Below, piece by piece: positions 14,770 through 22,129 of a DNA stretch of 25,954 bases. Position 1 is the stretch's first letter, and each line of letters begins with the position of its first letter. Under the pieces are notes generated by a model, which made no database searches, had not been told where the DNA came from, and saw only the letters and a program-made list of their open reading frames with translations. The position numbers and the translations under genes were made by a program. The DNA comes from Thiopontia sp964344785. GTDB taxonomy: Bacteria > Pseudomonadota > Gammaproteobacteria > GCF-002020875. The stretch lies in the NCBI GenBank assembly GCA_964344785.1, contig CAYFOR010000033.1:1-25954 (forward strand), given 5' to 3'.

Positions 14770-16137
14770 TCACTCTTGGCCAGTAGGCTTTTTTGTGGCT
14801 CTACGCCGCTTTCTCCGGTTAGGTCGCTGACCATCTTTATGTTCCCCGCGAGGTTTATGTCTTCTTCCCTGGTTTGAAGCACGGTTACCCGGTTTTCCGG
14901 AGCGTCCGCGTGAAGGACGTTTTACAGGTGGTTTTAACGCTGCCAGCATATCAGTGGCAATCGAGCCGACGGGGATTTTGTGGTCGATGTATTCCTCAAT
15001 TTCAGGAAGAGAAAAAGAGTATTTTTCACAAGCAAGGCTGATTGCATCGCCACTGGCACCAGCGCGGGCAGTACGGCCGATACGGTGGACATAGTCCTCT
15101 CGGTCCTGGGGCAGATCATAGTTGAAGACATGGCTGACTTCAGGGATATGCAGGCCCCGGGCAGCCACATCGGTTGCAACCAGCACAGGTACTTCACCCT
15201 GTTGAAAGCGTTCAAGGAGCTGCTGACGTTTTTTCTGGGGTACGTCACCAGAGAGTACTGCTGCCGGGAGCTCGTTCCCCTCAAGAAAGCTCCAGACCTT
15301 GTCTGCCTCGAACTTGGTGTTTACGAAGACAATACTGCGGTGGGGGGAAAGCTGCTGCATCAAGCCGATCAGTAACGGAATCTTCTCTTCATTGGCCGGG
15401 TAATAGACCACTTCATTGATTTTGGAGGCAGTTACTTTTTCTGGCTCGATCTTGATCTGTTCGGGGTTATCCATCTGGTCGTAGGCTAGCTCCATCACCC
15501 GGAAAGAGAGTGTGGCAGAGAACAGCAGGCTCTGGCGCTTTTCCGGTTTTGGACAACGGTTGAGCAGATAACGGATATCCTTGATGAAGCCAAGATCAAA
15601 CATCCGATCCGCTTCATCCATCACAACCACTTCAACTGCCTTGAGATTGAAGACTCGCTGCTTGAAGTAATCGATAATTCGACCGGGTGTCCCGATCAGA
15701 ATATCCAGCCCCTCTTCAATCGCCTTTCGCTGTTTTTCGTATCCGGTTCCACCATAGGCGAGACCCAGCTTGAGGCCGGTAAATTGCCCAAGTGTTTCCG
15801 CATCATGATGGATCTGAATCGCCAGCTCACGTGTTGGTGCCAAAATCAGAGCACGTGGCTGGTTGGCCTCTCTCCAGCCTGGTGAGCTGTGGCGCACCAG
15901 TTTGTTCATTGTTGCCAGCAGGAATGCAGCGGATTTACCGGTACCTGTTTGTGCTTGCCCGGCAATATCTTTCCCTGTCAGCGCCTGTGGCAATGTGGCA
16001 GCCTGGATCGGTGTACAATACTCAAAACCACATGCGGCAACCCCTTTTGTCAGCTCAGAGGCGAGGTTGAGAGAGGAGAATGGAATATCGGATAGGTGGG
16101 ATCCTGAACTACTGTCTTCTTTTCTGTCACTCATCAT
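14770..16137 (-). CDS. rhlB: DEAD-box ATP-dependent RNA helicase RhlB (455 aa)
   Basis: RhlB is the helicase that unwinds RNA for the RNase E degradosome in enterobacteria. All helicase motifs are present: Q motif near 40-45, P-loop QTGTGKS (63-69), PTRELA (101-106), TPGR (150-153), DEAD (174-177), SAT (207-209) and HRIGRTAR (351-358). The segments FDLGFIKDIRYLL and ACEKYSFSLPEIEEYI are RhlB-like. The basic C-terminal tail (about 402-455) is somewhat longer than that of E. coli RhlB (421 aa). Divergence from trxA-rho repeats the E. coli arrangement. ATG 16137 is used; ATG 16134 is equally possible. Confidence 0.93.
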   Translation of the reverse strand: MMSDRKEDSSSGSHLSDIPFSSLNLASELTKGVAACGFEYCTPIQAATLPQALTGKDIAGQAQTGTGKSAAFLLATMNKLVRHSSPGWREANQPRALILAPTRELAIQIHHDAETLGQFTGLKLGLAYGGTGYEKQRKAIEEGLDILIGTPGRIIDYFKQRVFNLKAVEVVVMDEADRMFDLGFIKDIRYLLNRCPKPEKRQSLLFSATLSFRVMELAYDQMDNPEQIKIEPEKVTASKINEVVYYPANEEKIPLLIGLMQQLSPHRSIVFVNTKFEADKVWSFLEGNELPAAVLSGDVPQKKRQQLLERFQQGEVPVLVATDVAARGLHIPEVSHVFNYDLPQDREDYVHRIGRTARAGASGDAISLACEKYSFSLPEIEEYIDHKIPVGSIATDMLAALKPPVKRPSRGRSGKPGNRASNQGRRHKPRGEHKDGQRPNRRKRRRATKKPTGQE

Positions 16138-16474
16138 GGTGGTAAAGCATAGCAGAAAGTTAGAGGCTCATTCACATTGCAACACTTTTCCTCATGTATG
16201 CAGAGAAAAACTAAAATGGTTCTTTGTGATAAAAGGCTTGCATTGTGTCGATGATTAGGCTGAAATAACCAAAGTTTCTGACCAACTTTCAGCGTTCTGC
16301 TGTTTAACATCTACCTTGCTTGATTTGTGGCAACGAACGGTTCTGGATAACCGGTCAGATTTTTTTACAATAAAAATTTGCAACCATAGAAGTGTTGCAC
16401 GAAGTCCTGGGTGGATTACCCTAAATCAATACCAGGCTGACAGATCCCTTGATATAAAGAGGAGTAGGTAGACC
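16138..16474. other. rhlB-trxA divergent intergenic region
   Basis: 337 bases without a gene. It contains a possible rightward promoter, TTGCAT (16238-16243) with TGAAAT (16261-16266) 17 bases on. A small hairpin CGGTT/AACCG (16338-16353) lies just before a run of seven T. Two inverted copies of TGCAACACTT lie at 16178-16187 and 16390-16399. The trxA ribosome site AGGAG is at 16460-16464. Confidence 0.5.
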
Positions 16475-16801
16475 ATGAGTGATGATATCGTCTATATCAC
16501 CGATGATAGTTTTGACGACGAGGTATTGGCAGCAGAGTTGCCGGTGCTGGTTGATTTCTGGGCGGAGTGGTGTGGCCCCTGTAAGATGATTGGCCCTGTG
16601 TTGGAAGAGATTGCCGGTGAATACGCTGGTCGTGTGAAAGTTGCCAAGCTCAATATTGACGAAAACCCGAACACACCACCGAAGTTTGGTATTCGTGGTA
16701 TTCCAACTCTGATGCTCTACAAGGAGGGTGCAGTTGAAGCGACCAAGGTTGGGGCGGTCAACAAATCACAGCTTTCGGCATTCCTTGAAGAGAATCTGTA
16801 G
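16475..16801 (+). CDS. trxA: Thioredoxin TrxA (108 aa)
   Basis: TrxA is the cytosolic disulfide reductase that supplies electrons to ribonucleotide reductase, PAPS reductase and others. The active site is W32-C33-G-P-C36 in FWAEWCGPCKM, and the cis-proline is P77 in RGIPTLML. Length matches E. coli Trx1 (about 109). AGGAG lies 10 bases before the ATG. It precedes rho, as in most gammaproteobacteria, separated by a 148-base structured leader. Confidence 0.97.
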   Translation: MSDDIVYITDDSFDDEVLAAELPVLVDFWAEWCGPCKMIGPVLEEIAGEYAGRVKVAKLNIDENPNTPPKFGIRGIPTLMLYKEGAVEATKVGAVNKSQLSAFLEENL

Positions 16802-16949
16802 CGTTTAGCCTTTTTGGAGATGGTTCGATGGTCGAGCTGTCTCCAACTTAATTTCCAGTTGTAACCATTTATTTCGGTCTCCCGCCTCTGTTCAGAAGTT
16901 CTCTGGGAGACGCACAAACACTCTTTTACTTTGTTATTCCAGCTATTCC
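16802..16949 (+). promoter_or_regulatory. trxA-rho leader with two hairpins and a possible short uORF
   Basis: Hairpin 1 (16814-16846) pairs TTGGAGA with TCTCCAA and, inside, GTTCGA with TCGAGC around a 3-base loop. Hairpin 2 (16877-16911) pairs GTCTCCC with GGGAGAC around a 21-base loop. The GGAGA/TCTCC cores are shared, so 16816-16820 could instead pair with 16878-16882, or 16840-16844 with 16906-16910. A possible leader peptide MVELSPT (16828-16851) sits 7 bases after GGAGA. Neither hairpin has a T tract. E. coli rho is autoregulated by attenuation in its leader, and this region occupies the same place. Confidence 0.55.
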
Positions 16950-18503
16950 ATGACTACATCAACATCAGAGCAAGCGCCCGTTCTTGAAAACAGTGGGCCG
17001 CAAGAGGCCTCGGCAGAAGAGAAGGCCGAATCGAAATCACCCGAAACAACAGGGTCAACTGGCGCTGGTCAGGCTTCAGAAAAGAGACAGCATAAAAAAG
17101 GTGGCGCATCAGAAGAGGGTGGTGAGTCTCGGGAGAAGGGTGGGACGGTGACGCTTGCCAGGAAACCATCGCAAAAACGCCGTGACAACCATCGCAAGAA
17201 GGAAGCTGCTACCGAGCAGGAGGGTCCGAAGCGTGAGCCGATTACAATGAACCTCACGGACCTCAAGCTAAAAAGTGTACCCGAATTGCTGGAGATTGCT
17301 CATGAGAATGAGATCAATATTCCCAATCGCCAACGCAAGCAGGATCTGGTTTTTACCATCCTCAAAGGTTTAGCCAGGCAAGGGGATATCATCCTTGCAG
17401 GGGGTGTACTTGAGATTTTGCCGGATGGCTACGGTTTTCTCCGCTCCAGTGACGACTCCTATCTGGCCGGACCGGACGATGTTTATGTTTCACCTAATCA
17501 GATCCGACGTTTTGGGATCCGTACGGGTGATACCGTTACTGGTACAGTCCGTTCACCCAAAAAAGGTGAGCGGTATTTTGCACTGCACCGTGTTGATAGC
17601 ATCAATGAAGAGCGCCCAGAGAAGAGCAAGGACAAGGTCCTGTTTGAAAACCTGACGCCACTGCATGCCAATGAGCGGCTGACAATGGAGCGAGGTAACG
17701 GCAGTACCGAGGATCTCACTGCACGTTTGATCGATCTTGCATCTCCCATTGGTAAGGGGCAGCGTGGTCTCATTGTCTCTCCACCAAAAGCCGGCAAGAC
17801 AGTGATCATCCAGAATATTGCCAAGGCTATTGAGTACAACCATCCAGAGGTGTCGTTGATTGTTCTGTTGATTGATGAGCGTCCTGAGGAGGTGACGGAG
17901 ATGCAGCGCTCTGTCAAGGGTGAAGTGGTCTCCAGTACCTTTGATGAACCTGCAGCGCGTCATGTACAAGTTGCGGAGATGGTGATCGAGAAGGCCAAGC
18001 GGATGGTCGAGCACAAGAAGGATGTGGTGATTCTGCTCGATTCGATCACTCGTCTGGCACGCGCCTACAATACGGTTGCACCATCTTCCGGTAAGGTATT
18101 GACGGGCGGTGTTGATGCCAATGCACTGCATCGTCCCAAACGGTTCTTTGGTGCAGCGAGAAATGTTGAAGAGGGGGGAAGTCTGACCATCATTGCAACT
18201 GCTCTGGTCGATACCGGCTCACGCATGGACGAGGTGATCTACGAAGAGTTTAAGGGTACCGGAAATATGGAGCTGCATCTGGATCGAAGAATTGCTGAAA
18301 AACGGGTCTTTCCGGCAATTAATATCAATCGCTCAGGCACCCGTAGGGAAGAGCTGCTTACCAGAGAGGATGAGATGCAAAAAATCTGGCTGCTGCGGAA
18401 GGTGCTTCACCCAATGGACGAACTGGCGGCGATGGAGTTTGTGCTGGAGCGGCTGCGTGCAACCAAGACAAATGGTGACTTTTTTGATGCGATGAAACGA
18501 TAG
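16950..18503 (+). CDS. rho: Transcription termination factor Rho with N-terminal extension (517 aa)
   Basis: Rho is the hexameric RNA helicase that ends factor-dependent transcription. From M100 (MNLTDLKLKSVPELLEIA) onward it aligns with the whole E. coli protein (419 aa). The RNA-binding cold-shock domain includes DGYGFLRSSDDSYLAGPDD, the Walker A is SPPKAGKT, and Walker B, Q-loop (SSGKVLTGGVD) and R-loop regions follow. Residues 1-99 are extra: low-complexity Ser/Glu/Lys/Gly/Thr/Gln, probably disordered, with a basic end. No ribosome site is visible before the ATG at 16950 or before the in-frame ATG 17247 (M100). The continuous open frame favours the long form, but a short form is possible. 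Confidence 0.95.
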   Translation: MTTSTSEQAPVLENSGPQEASAEEKAESKSPETTGSTGAGQASEKRQHKKGGASEEGGESREKGGTVTLARKPSQKRRDNHRKKEAATEQEGPKREPITMNLTDLKLKSVPELLEIAHENEINIPNRQRKQDLVFTILKGLARQGDIILAGGVLEILPDGYGFLRSSDDSYLAGPDDVYVSPNQIRRFGIRTGDTVTGTVRSPKKGERYFALHRVDSINEERPEKSKDKVLFENLTPLHANERLTMERGNGSTEDLTARLIDLASPIGKGQRGLIVSPPKAGKTVIIQNIAKAIEYNHPEVSLIVLLIDERPEEVTEMQRSVKGEVVSSTFDEPAARHVQVAEMVIEKAKRMVEHKKDVVILLDSITRLARAYNTVAPSSGKVLTGGVDANALHRPKRFFGAARNVEEGGSLTIIATALVDTGSRMDEVIYEEFKGTGNMELHLDRRIAEKRVFPAININRSGTRREELLTREDEMQKIWLLRKVLHPMDELAAMEFVLERLRATKTNGDFFDAMKR

Positions 18504-18507
18504 TGGG

Positions 18508-18535
18508 TTGTATGGGAAAGTTTATTCTGTATAAT
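18508..18535 (+). promoter_or_regulatory. Promoter of rpmE
   Basis: TTGTAT (18508-18513) and a perfect TATAAT (18530-18535) are 16 bases apart, just after the rho stop. The transcript start would be near 18542, leaving a leader of about 57 bases before the rpmE ATG. Confidence 0.55.
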
Positions 18536-18598
18536 TACGCGTCCTGATTTTGACCGGTTGAGTGATAGAAGGTCCTGCAAGAGAAGACGAGAAGTACT

Positions 18599-18805
18599 AT
18601 GAAAAATGGAATCCATCCAGATTACAGTGAAGTGAGTGTTACGTGCAGCTGTGGGTTTGAGTTCAAGACCAACTCCACCATGTCTGACGAAAGTTTGCAT
18701 ATTGATGTCTGCTCACGTTGTCATCCCTTCTTTACCGGCAAGCAGAAGATTGTTGATACTGCTGGTCGGGTTGATAAATTCCGACAGAAATACGGCAATC
18801 TCTAA
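18599..18805 (+). CDS. rpmE: 50S ribosomal protein L31, zinc-binding form (68 aa)
   Basis: L31 sits at the intersubunit bridge of the 50S subunit. This is the Cys-containing form with zinc ligands C16, C18, C38 and C41 (CSC and CSRC), followed by HPFFTGKQK as in E. coli L31. Its GRVDKFRQKYGNL tail is normal in length. A dedicated promoter and intrinsic terminator surround it. Possession of the zinc form does not exclude a zinc-free paralogue elsewhere. Confidence 0.96.
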   Translation: MKNGIHPDYSEVSVTCSCGFEFKTNSTMSDESLHIDVCSRCHPFFTGKQKIVDTAGRVDKFRQKYGNL

Positions 18806-18806
18806 A

Positions 18807-19598
18807 TTGCACATCGACCATCTGGATAAGAAAAGCACCTTGCGGGGTGCTTTTTTTTTACTTGTTGCAATACAGCTCCATCCACTGTCTGTACTGGCTG
18901 CTTGTGGAAGAGACAATCCGGCATTGCCGCAATTGCACAGTGTGGTCAAGGTAATAGATGGGGATACGGTTCATCTGGAGAGTGGAGAAAAGGTGAGGTT
19001 GATCGGGCTTAATGCACCGGAAATGGCAAGGGAGGGGCAGCCTGCACAGCCCTATGCAAATGAGGCTACAACTCGTCTGAAAGCACTGTTGGGAAAGCCT
19101 GCCACCATACGGCTTCTTTCAGGTGTTGAGTCTCGTGATCGGTATGGACGTCAACTGGCCCATGGCATCAATAAGCAGGGGATCGATATCACTGAAACCT
19201 TGATATCCGAAGGGTTGGCCTTTGCTGTAACGATTCCCCCCAATATTTGGAAAAGCAGTTGTTATCAGAAGGCCGAGGAGGATGCTCGCCAATCGAAGCG
19301 GGGCCTATGGGGGCATTCTGTGTATCAACCAAAGTCGCCGGAGCAGATTACTGATGGAGGTTTTCAGCGTATACGGGGAGAAGTGATAAGAGTGAATAGG
19401 GGCAGGAATTGGCTTCGGCTGGACCTTTCACACCGGGTATCCATTCGGGTTAACCAGTCAGATTTGTCTCATTTTGAAGGTAAAGTTGAGCTGTTTGGAC
19501 TGAAGGGGCGTACCGTTACGGTTCAGGGTTGGTTGACTCAAAGAAAACAGGGATATCAAATACGTTTACGTCACCCCTCAGCGATAGAAGTAGAGTAG
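18807..19598 (+). CDS. Exported micrococcal-nuclease-like (SNase) lipoprotein (263 aa)
   Basis: A thermonuclease-family domain spans about residues 45-160. It shows the catalytic set D51/D53 (VIDGDTVHL), R64 and E72 (VRLIGLNAPE) and R115 (DRYGR), so it should cut DNA or RNA with calcium. A second, OB-like domain follows (about 180-260). With the TTG start at 18807, one base after the rpmE stop, the N terminus is a signal sequence ending in a lipobox L30-A-A-C33, so it is probably an outer-membrane or periplasmic lipoprotein. TTG 18840 is a shorter alternative; both lack a clear ribosome site. The frame stays open upstream, but that part overlaps rpmE. The rpmE terminator lies within its signal-peptide codons. 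Confidence 0.82.
   Translation: MHIDHLDKKSTLRGAFFLLVAIQLHPLSVLAACGRDNPALPQLHSVVKVIDGDTVHLESGEKVRLIGLNAPEMAREGQPAQPYANEATTRLKALLGKPATIRLLSGVESRDRYGRQLAHGINKQGIDITETLISEGLAFAVTIPPNIWKSSCYQKAEEDARQSKRGLWGHSVYQPKSPEQITDGGFQRIRGEVIRVNRGRNWLRLDLSHRVSIRVNQSDLSHFEGKVELFGLKGRTVTVQGWLTQRKQGYQIRLRHPSAIEVE
18831..18859 (+). terminator. Intrinsic terminator of rpmE, inside the nuclease gene
   Basis: An 8-bp stem AAAGCACC/GGTGCTTT (18832-18839 with 18846-18853) with a 6-base loop runs into nine T (18851-18859). The same bases encode the end of the signal-peptide n-region and its FFLL core in the nuclease frame. Confidence 0.88.
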
Positions 19599-19633
19599 AA
19601 TTCACCCGCTCATTTTTTTGTTTTGGAGGATGC

Positions 19634-20698
19634 ATGACTGTATTGAAGAATGACCGTTTTTTACGAGCTCTGCTAAAGGAACCGGTAGATGTCACACCGG
19701 TATGGATGATGCGGCAGGCGGGTCGCTATCTCCCCGAATACAAGGCGACCCGGGCAGAGGCGGGCAGCTTTATGGATCTGTGTAAAAATCCAGAGCTTGC
19801 GTGTGAGGTCACCATTCAGCCACTGGATCGATTCCCCTTGGATGCAGCCATTCTCTTTTCAGATATTTTGACAATTCCTGATGCAATGGGGCTTGGGCTC
19901 TACTTTGCCGAGGGCGAGGGGCCGAACTTTGAGCGTCCGGTTCGCAATAATACTGATATCGAAAAGCTGGCCGTACCGGATCCTGAGGGTGAGCTCAAAT
20001 ATGTTATGGATGCAGTACGGACCATTCGTCGAGAACTGGATGGTCGGGTGCCACTCATCGGTTTTGCTGGAAGTCCCTGGACGTTGGCTACCTATATGGT
20101 TGAGGGGAAATCGAGTAAAGAGTATGCCATTACAAAGGGGATGCTCTACTCTGATCCCGGTTCACTTCACAGAATTCTCGATGTGACTGCCAGAGCGGTT
20201 ACTGCCTATCTGAATGCACAGATTGCGGCGGGTGCCCAGGCGGTGATGGTATTTGATAGTTGGGGAGGGGCACTCTCCCATGATGCCTACAGAGAATTTT
20301 CTCTACGGTATATGGAGCAGATTGTAGATGGCCTTGTGCGGGAGAGTGAGGGGCGCAAGGTGCCCGTTATTCTCTTTACCAAAGGAGGTGGACTCTGGCT
20401 GGAAGCAATCGCTGAGACCGGCTGTGATGCACTGGGGCTCGATTGGACCGTGGATATCGGTCAGGCTCGGGAGCGAGTGGGTGCTCAGGTGGCCCTTCAA
20501 GGAAATATGGACCCGGCCGTGCTTTACGGCACTCCAGAGCGAATTCGTCAGGAGGTTTCGGCAATCCTGGAGGGATACGGTCAGGGCTCAGGACATGTCT
20601 TCAATCTGGGGCATGGTATCCATCAGCATGTTGATCCTGAAAATGCAAAGGTATTTGTAGAGGCCGTACATGAATTGAGTGCCAGTTACCATCAATAG
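19634..20698 (+). CDS. hemE: Uroporphyrinogen decarboxylase HemE (354 aa)
   Basis: HemE removes four carboxyl groups from uroporphyrinogen III to give coproporphyrinogen III in haem synthesis, supplying among others the Nap cytochromes. The signature TPVWMMRQAGRYLPEY (21-36) carries the substrate-binding arginines, D76 in LFSDIL is the catalytic Asp, and FAGSPWTL and FDSWGG are typical. The length equals E. coli HemE (354). ATG 19634 matches the family start, and GGAGG (19625-19629) lies 4 bases upstream. The open frame before it overlaps the nuclease and is not used. Confidence 0.97.
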   Translation: MTVLKNDRFLRALLKEPVDVTPVWMMRQAGRYLPEYKATRAEAGSFMDLCKNPELACEVTIQPLDRFPLDAAILFSDILTIPDAMGLGLYFAEGEGPNFERPVRNNTDIEKLAVPDPEGELKYVMDAVRTIRRELDGRVPLIGFAGSPWTLATYMVEGKSSKEYAITKGMLYSDPGSLHRILDVTARAVTAYLNAQIAAGAQAVMVFDSWGGALSHDAYREFSLRYMEQIVDGLVRESEGRKVPVILFTKGGGLWLEAIAETGCDALGLDWTVDIGQARERVGAQVALQGNMDPAVLYGTPERIRQEVSAILEGYGQGSGHVFNLGHGIHQHVDPENAKVFVEAVHELSASYHQ

Positions 20699-20722
20699 AG
20701 GGAGGATAAACCTAGTCCCGAT

Positions 20723-20760
20723 AAAAAAGCCCCGATGCAGTGGCCTGCATCGGGGCTTTT
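20723..20760. terminator. Bidirectional terminator between hemE and the secreted small protein
   Basis: A 16-bp perfect stem (20725-20740 with 20745-20760) and a 4-base loop TGGC carry T runs on both strands: TTTT on the plus side and six on the minus side. It closes hemE transcription on the plus strand and the convergent small-protein gene on the minus strand. Confidence 0.93.
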
Positions 20761-20779
20761 GACTTAAGCGTTGAGCTGC

Positions 20780-21112
20780 TTACTGAGCAACAGGAGCCTG
20801 AGGCGCTACTGGAGCATATGGGTAGTGAGGACGAGACTCAGTGCGAATGTCAGTTGTGCCGTTCATGCGGGCATTCTCGGCAGCGTCCATGTCAGCTTCC
20901 ATATCAGAAGAGCCCTTACCAGAAGCGTTGACAGTCATGCTGAAGTTACCCTCTGCGTCCGCCTTGCCCTTACCAGCACCACGGCCTTTGCCGTCGAAAG
21001 CGCCGTCAGCAGAACCAGTACCGTAGCCAGATTCGTTGTCGTCACCACCGAAGAAAGCAGAAGCGCTAGAAGCAACAGCAACCAGAGCGATAGTAGCAAT
21101 AATCTTTTTCAT
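20780..21112 (-). CDS. Secreted small Gly/Asp/Ala-rich protein, sulfur-globule-protein-like (110 aa)
   Basis: The Sec signal peptide MKKIIATIALVAVASSASA has a probable cut after A19, giving a mature protein of 91 residues that starts FFGGDD. The mature part is low in complexity: Gly, Asp, Ala, Ser and Lys dominate (GTGSADGAFDGKGRGAGKGK), then a Met/Asp/Glu-rich segment and a Pro/Ala/Val tail with HYPYAPVAPQAPVAQ. This composition and the FFGG start recall sulfur-globule envelope proteins of sulfur-oxidising gammaproteobacteria, but I see no decisive motif. AGGAA precedes the ATG. It has its own strong promoter and terminator, suggesting high expression. No cysteine is present. Confidence 0.75.
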   Translation of the reverse strand: MKKIIATIALVAVASSASAFFGGDDNESGYGTGSADGAFDGKGRGAGKGKADAEGNFSMTVNASGKGSSDMEADMDAAENARMNGTTDIRTESRPHYPYAPVAPQAPVAQ

Positions 21113-21185
21113 GATCGTTTCCTTTATAAAATGTGAAAAACTGTGCATCTCGGAGGTGATCTCTCCCCCTCGATAAGATGAGTGC

Positions 21186-21213
21186 ATTATAAAGAAAATA
21201 GTTGAATAGTAAA
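21186..21213 (-). promoter_or_regulatory. Promoter of the secreted small protein
   Basis: On the minus strand a TTTACT -35 (21213-21208) and a perfect TATAAT -10 (21191-21186) are 16 bases apart, in an A+T-rich context. The transcript would start near 21179, with a leader of about 66 bases. Confidence 0.65.
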
Positions 21214-21239
21214 TTAAATAATACTTATATACATATAAG

Positions 21240-21275
21240 AAGGCTTGGGTCTGATTAGAGCCCAAGCCTTTTTAT
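21240..21275. terminator. Hairpin terminator downstream of adk
   Basis: A 10-bp stem AAGGCTTGGG/CCCAAGCCTT (21240-21249 with 21261-21270) has an 11-base loop. It lies 28 bases past the adk stop. The better T tract (TTTTT) is on the plus strand, while the minus strand that adk needs has TTCTTATAT, so termination of adk may be partial. Confidence 0.7.
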
Positions 21276-21298
21276 TGAGAACAGATGAATGCTGGCTA

Positions 21299-21946
21299 TT
21301 AGCCGTCAAGACCACCGAAGATCTGGCTCTTGATGTCATTGACGCCACCCACACCATCAATTTTGACGTACTTGCAGTTTCCACCATCTGCTTCGCGGGT
21401 ATAAAAATCGATCAGTGGTTCGGTCTGATCGTGGTAAACCTTCAGTCGAGCCTTAACAGTCTCTTCCTGATCATCGTCACGCTGAATCAGATCCTCACCG
21501 GTTTCATCATCTTTTCCTTCAACCTTGGGTGGATTGAAAACGACATGGTAGGTGCGGCCGGAGGCAACATGTACCCGGCGTCCCGACATACGCTTGATAA
21601 TCTCTTCATCGGGTACATCGATCTCGACAACCGCATCAATGGGTACCCCCGCCTCTTTGAGTGCTTCTGCCTGTGGAATGGTGCGAGGAAAGCCGTCAAA
21701 CAGATAACCGTTGGCACAATCATCCTCGGTAATGCGCTCCTTAACCATTCCCATGATGATGTCATCAGAAACCAGGCCGCCCTCATCCATGATCTTTTTT
21801 GCAGCAACACCCAGTTCTGAGCCAGCCTTCACATGGGCACGCAGCATGTCACCGGTTGAGATCTGAGGGATATTGTACTTTTCCTTGATAAAGTTGGCTT
21901 GTGTACCTTTACCAGCACCAGGGCCTCCCAGAAGAATAATACGCAT
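21299..21946 (-). CDS. adk: Adenylate kinase Adk (215 aa)
   Basis: Adk interconverts ATP + AMP and 2 ADP. The P-loop GGPGAGKGT (7-15) opens the protein, followed by the AMP-binding STGDMLR and the DGFPRT motif. The long LID region (HVASGRTYHVVFNPPKVEG) lacks zinc cysteines and closely resembles E. coli Adk, as does the length (214 there). AAGGAG 8 bases before the ATG at 21946 confirms the start. It is separated from the upstream kinase gene by 183 bases that contain a hairpin. Confidence 0.97.
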   Translation of the reverse strand: MRIILLGGPGAGKGTQANFIKEKYNIPQISTGDMLRAHVKAGSELGVAAKKIMDEGGLVSDDIIMGMVKERITEDDCANGYLFDGFPRTIPQAEALKEAGVPIDAVVEIDVPDEEIIKRMSGRRVHVASGRTYHVVFNPPKVEGKDDETGEDLIQRDDDQEETVKARLKVYHDQTEPLIDFYTREADGGNCKYVKIDGVGGVNDIKSQIFGGLDG

Positions 21947-22030
21947 ATTGTCAACTCCTTGATGTTCGTTCTGGAACCAGCACAGGCAATGTTATGAGCC
22001 ATCTGGTTCGTCATTGAGAGAGTGTGAACC

Positions 22031-22052
22031 GATAGCCTGATTGATGGCTATC
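22031..22052. other. Hairpin in the adk upstream region
   Basis: A perfect 7-bp inverted repeat GATAGCC/GGCTATC (22031-22037 with 22046-22052) has an 8-base spacer. No T run follows on either strand. It could be a leader structure of adk or an operator; I cannot decide. Confidence 0.35.
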
Positions 22053-22129
22053 AATTGAGGGGCAGATTATCGGATCAGCGATTGGTCAATTGCCAGTTGA
22101 GGTTTTGAATGACCAGATAAGCAATTGGG

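Noticed and set aside
18636..18806. 57-codon upstream extension of the nuclease frame
   Set aside because: It lies inside rpmE in another frame; a signal peptide and lipobox follow directly from the start at 18807.
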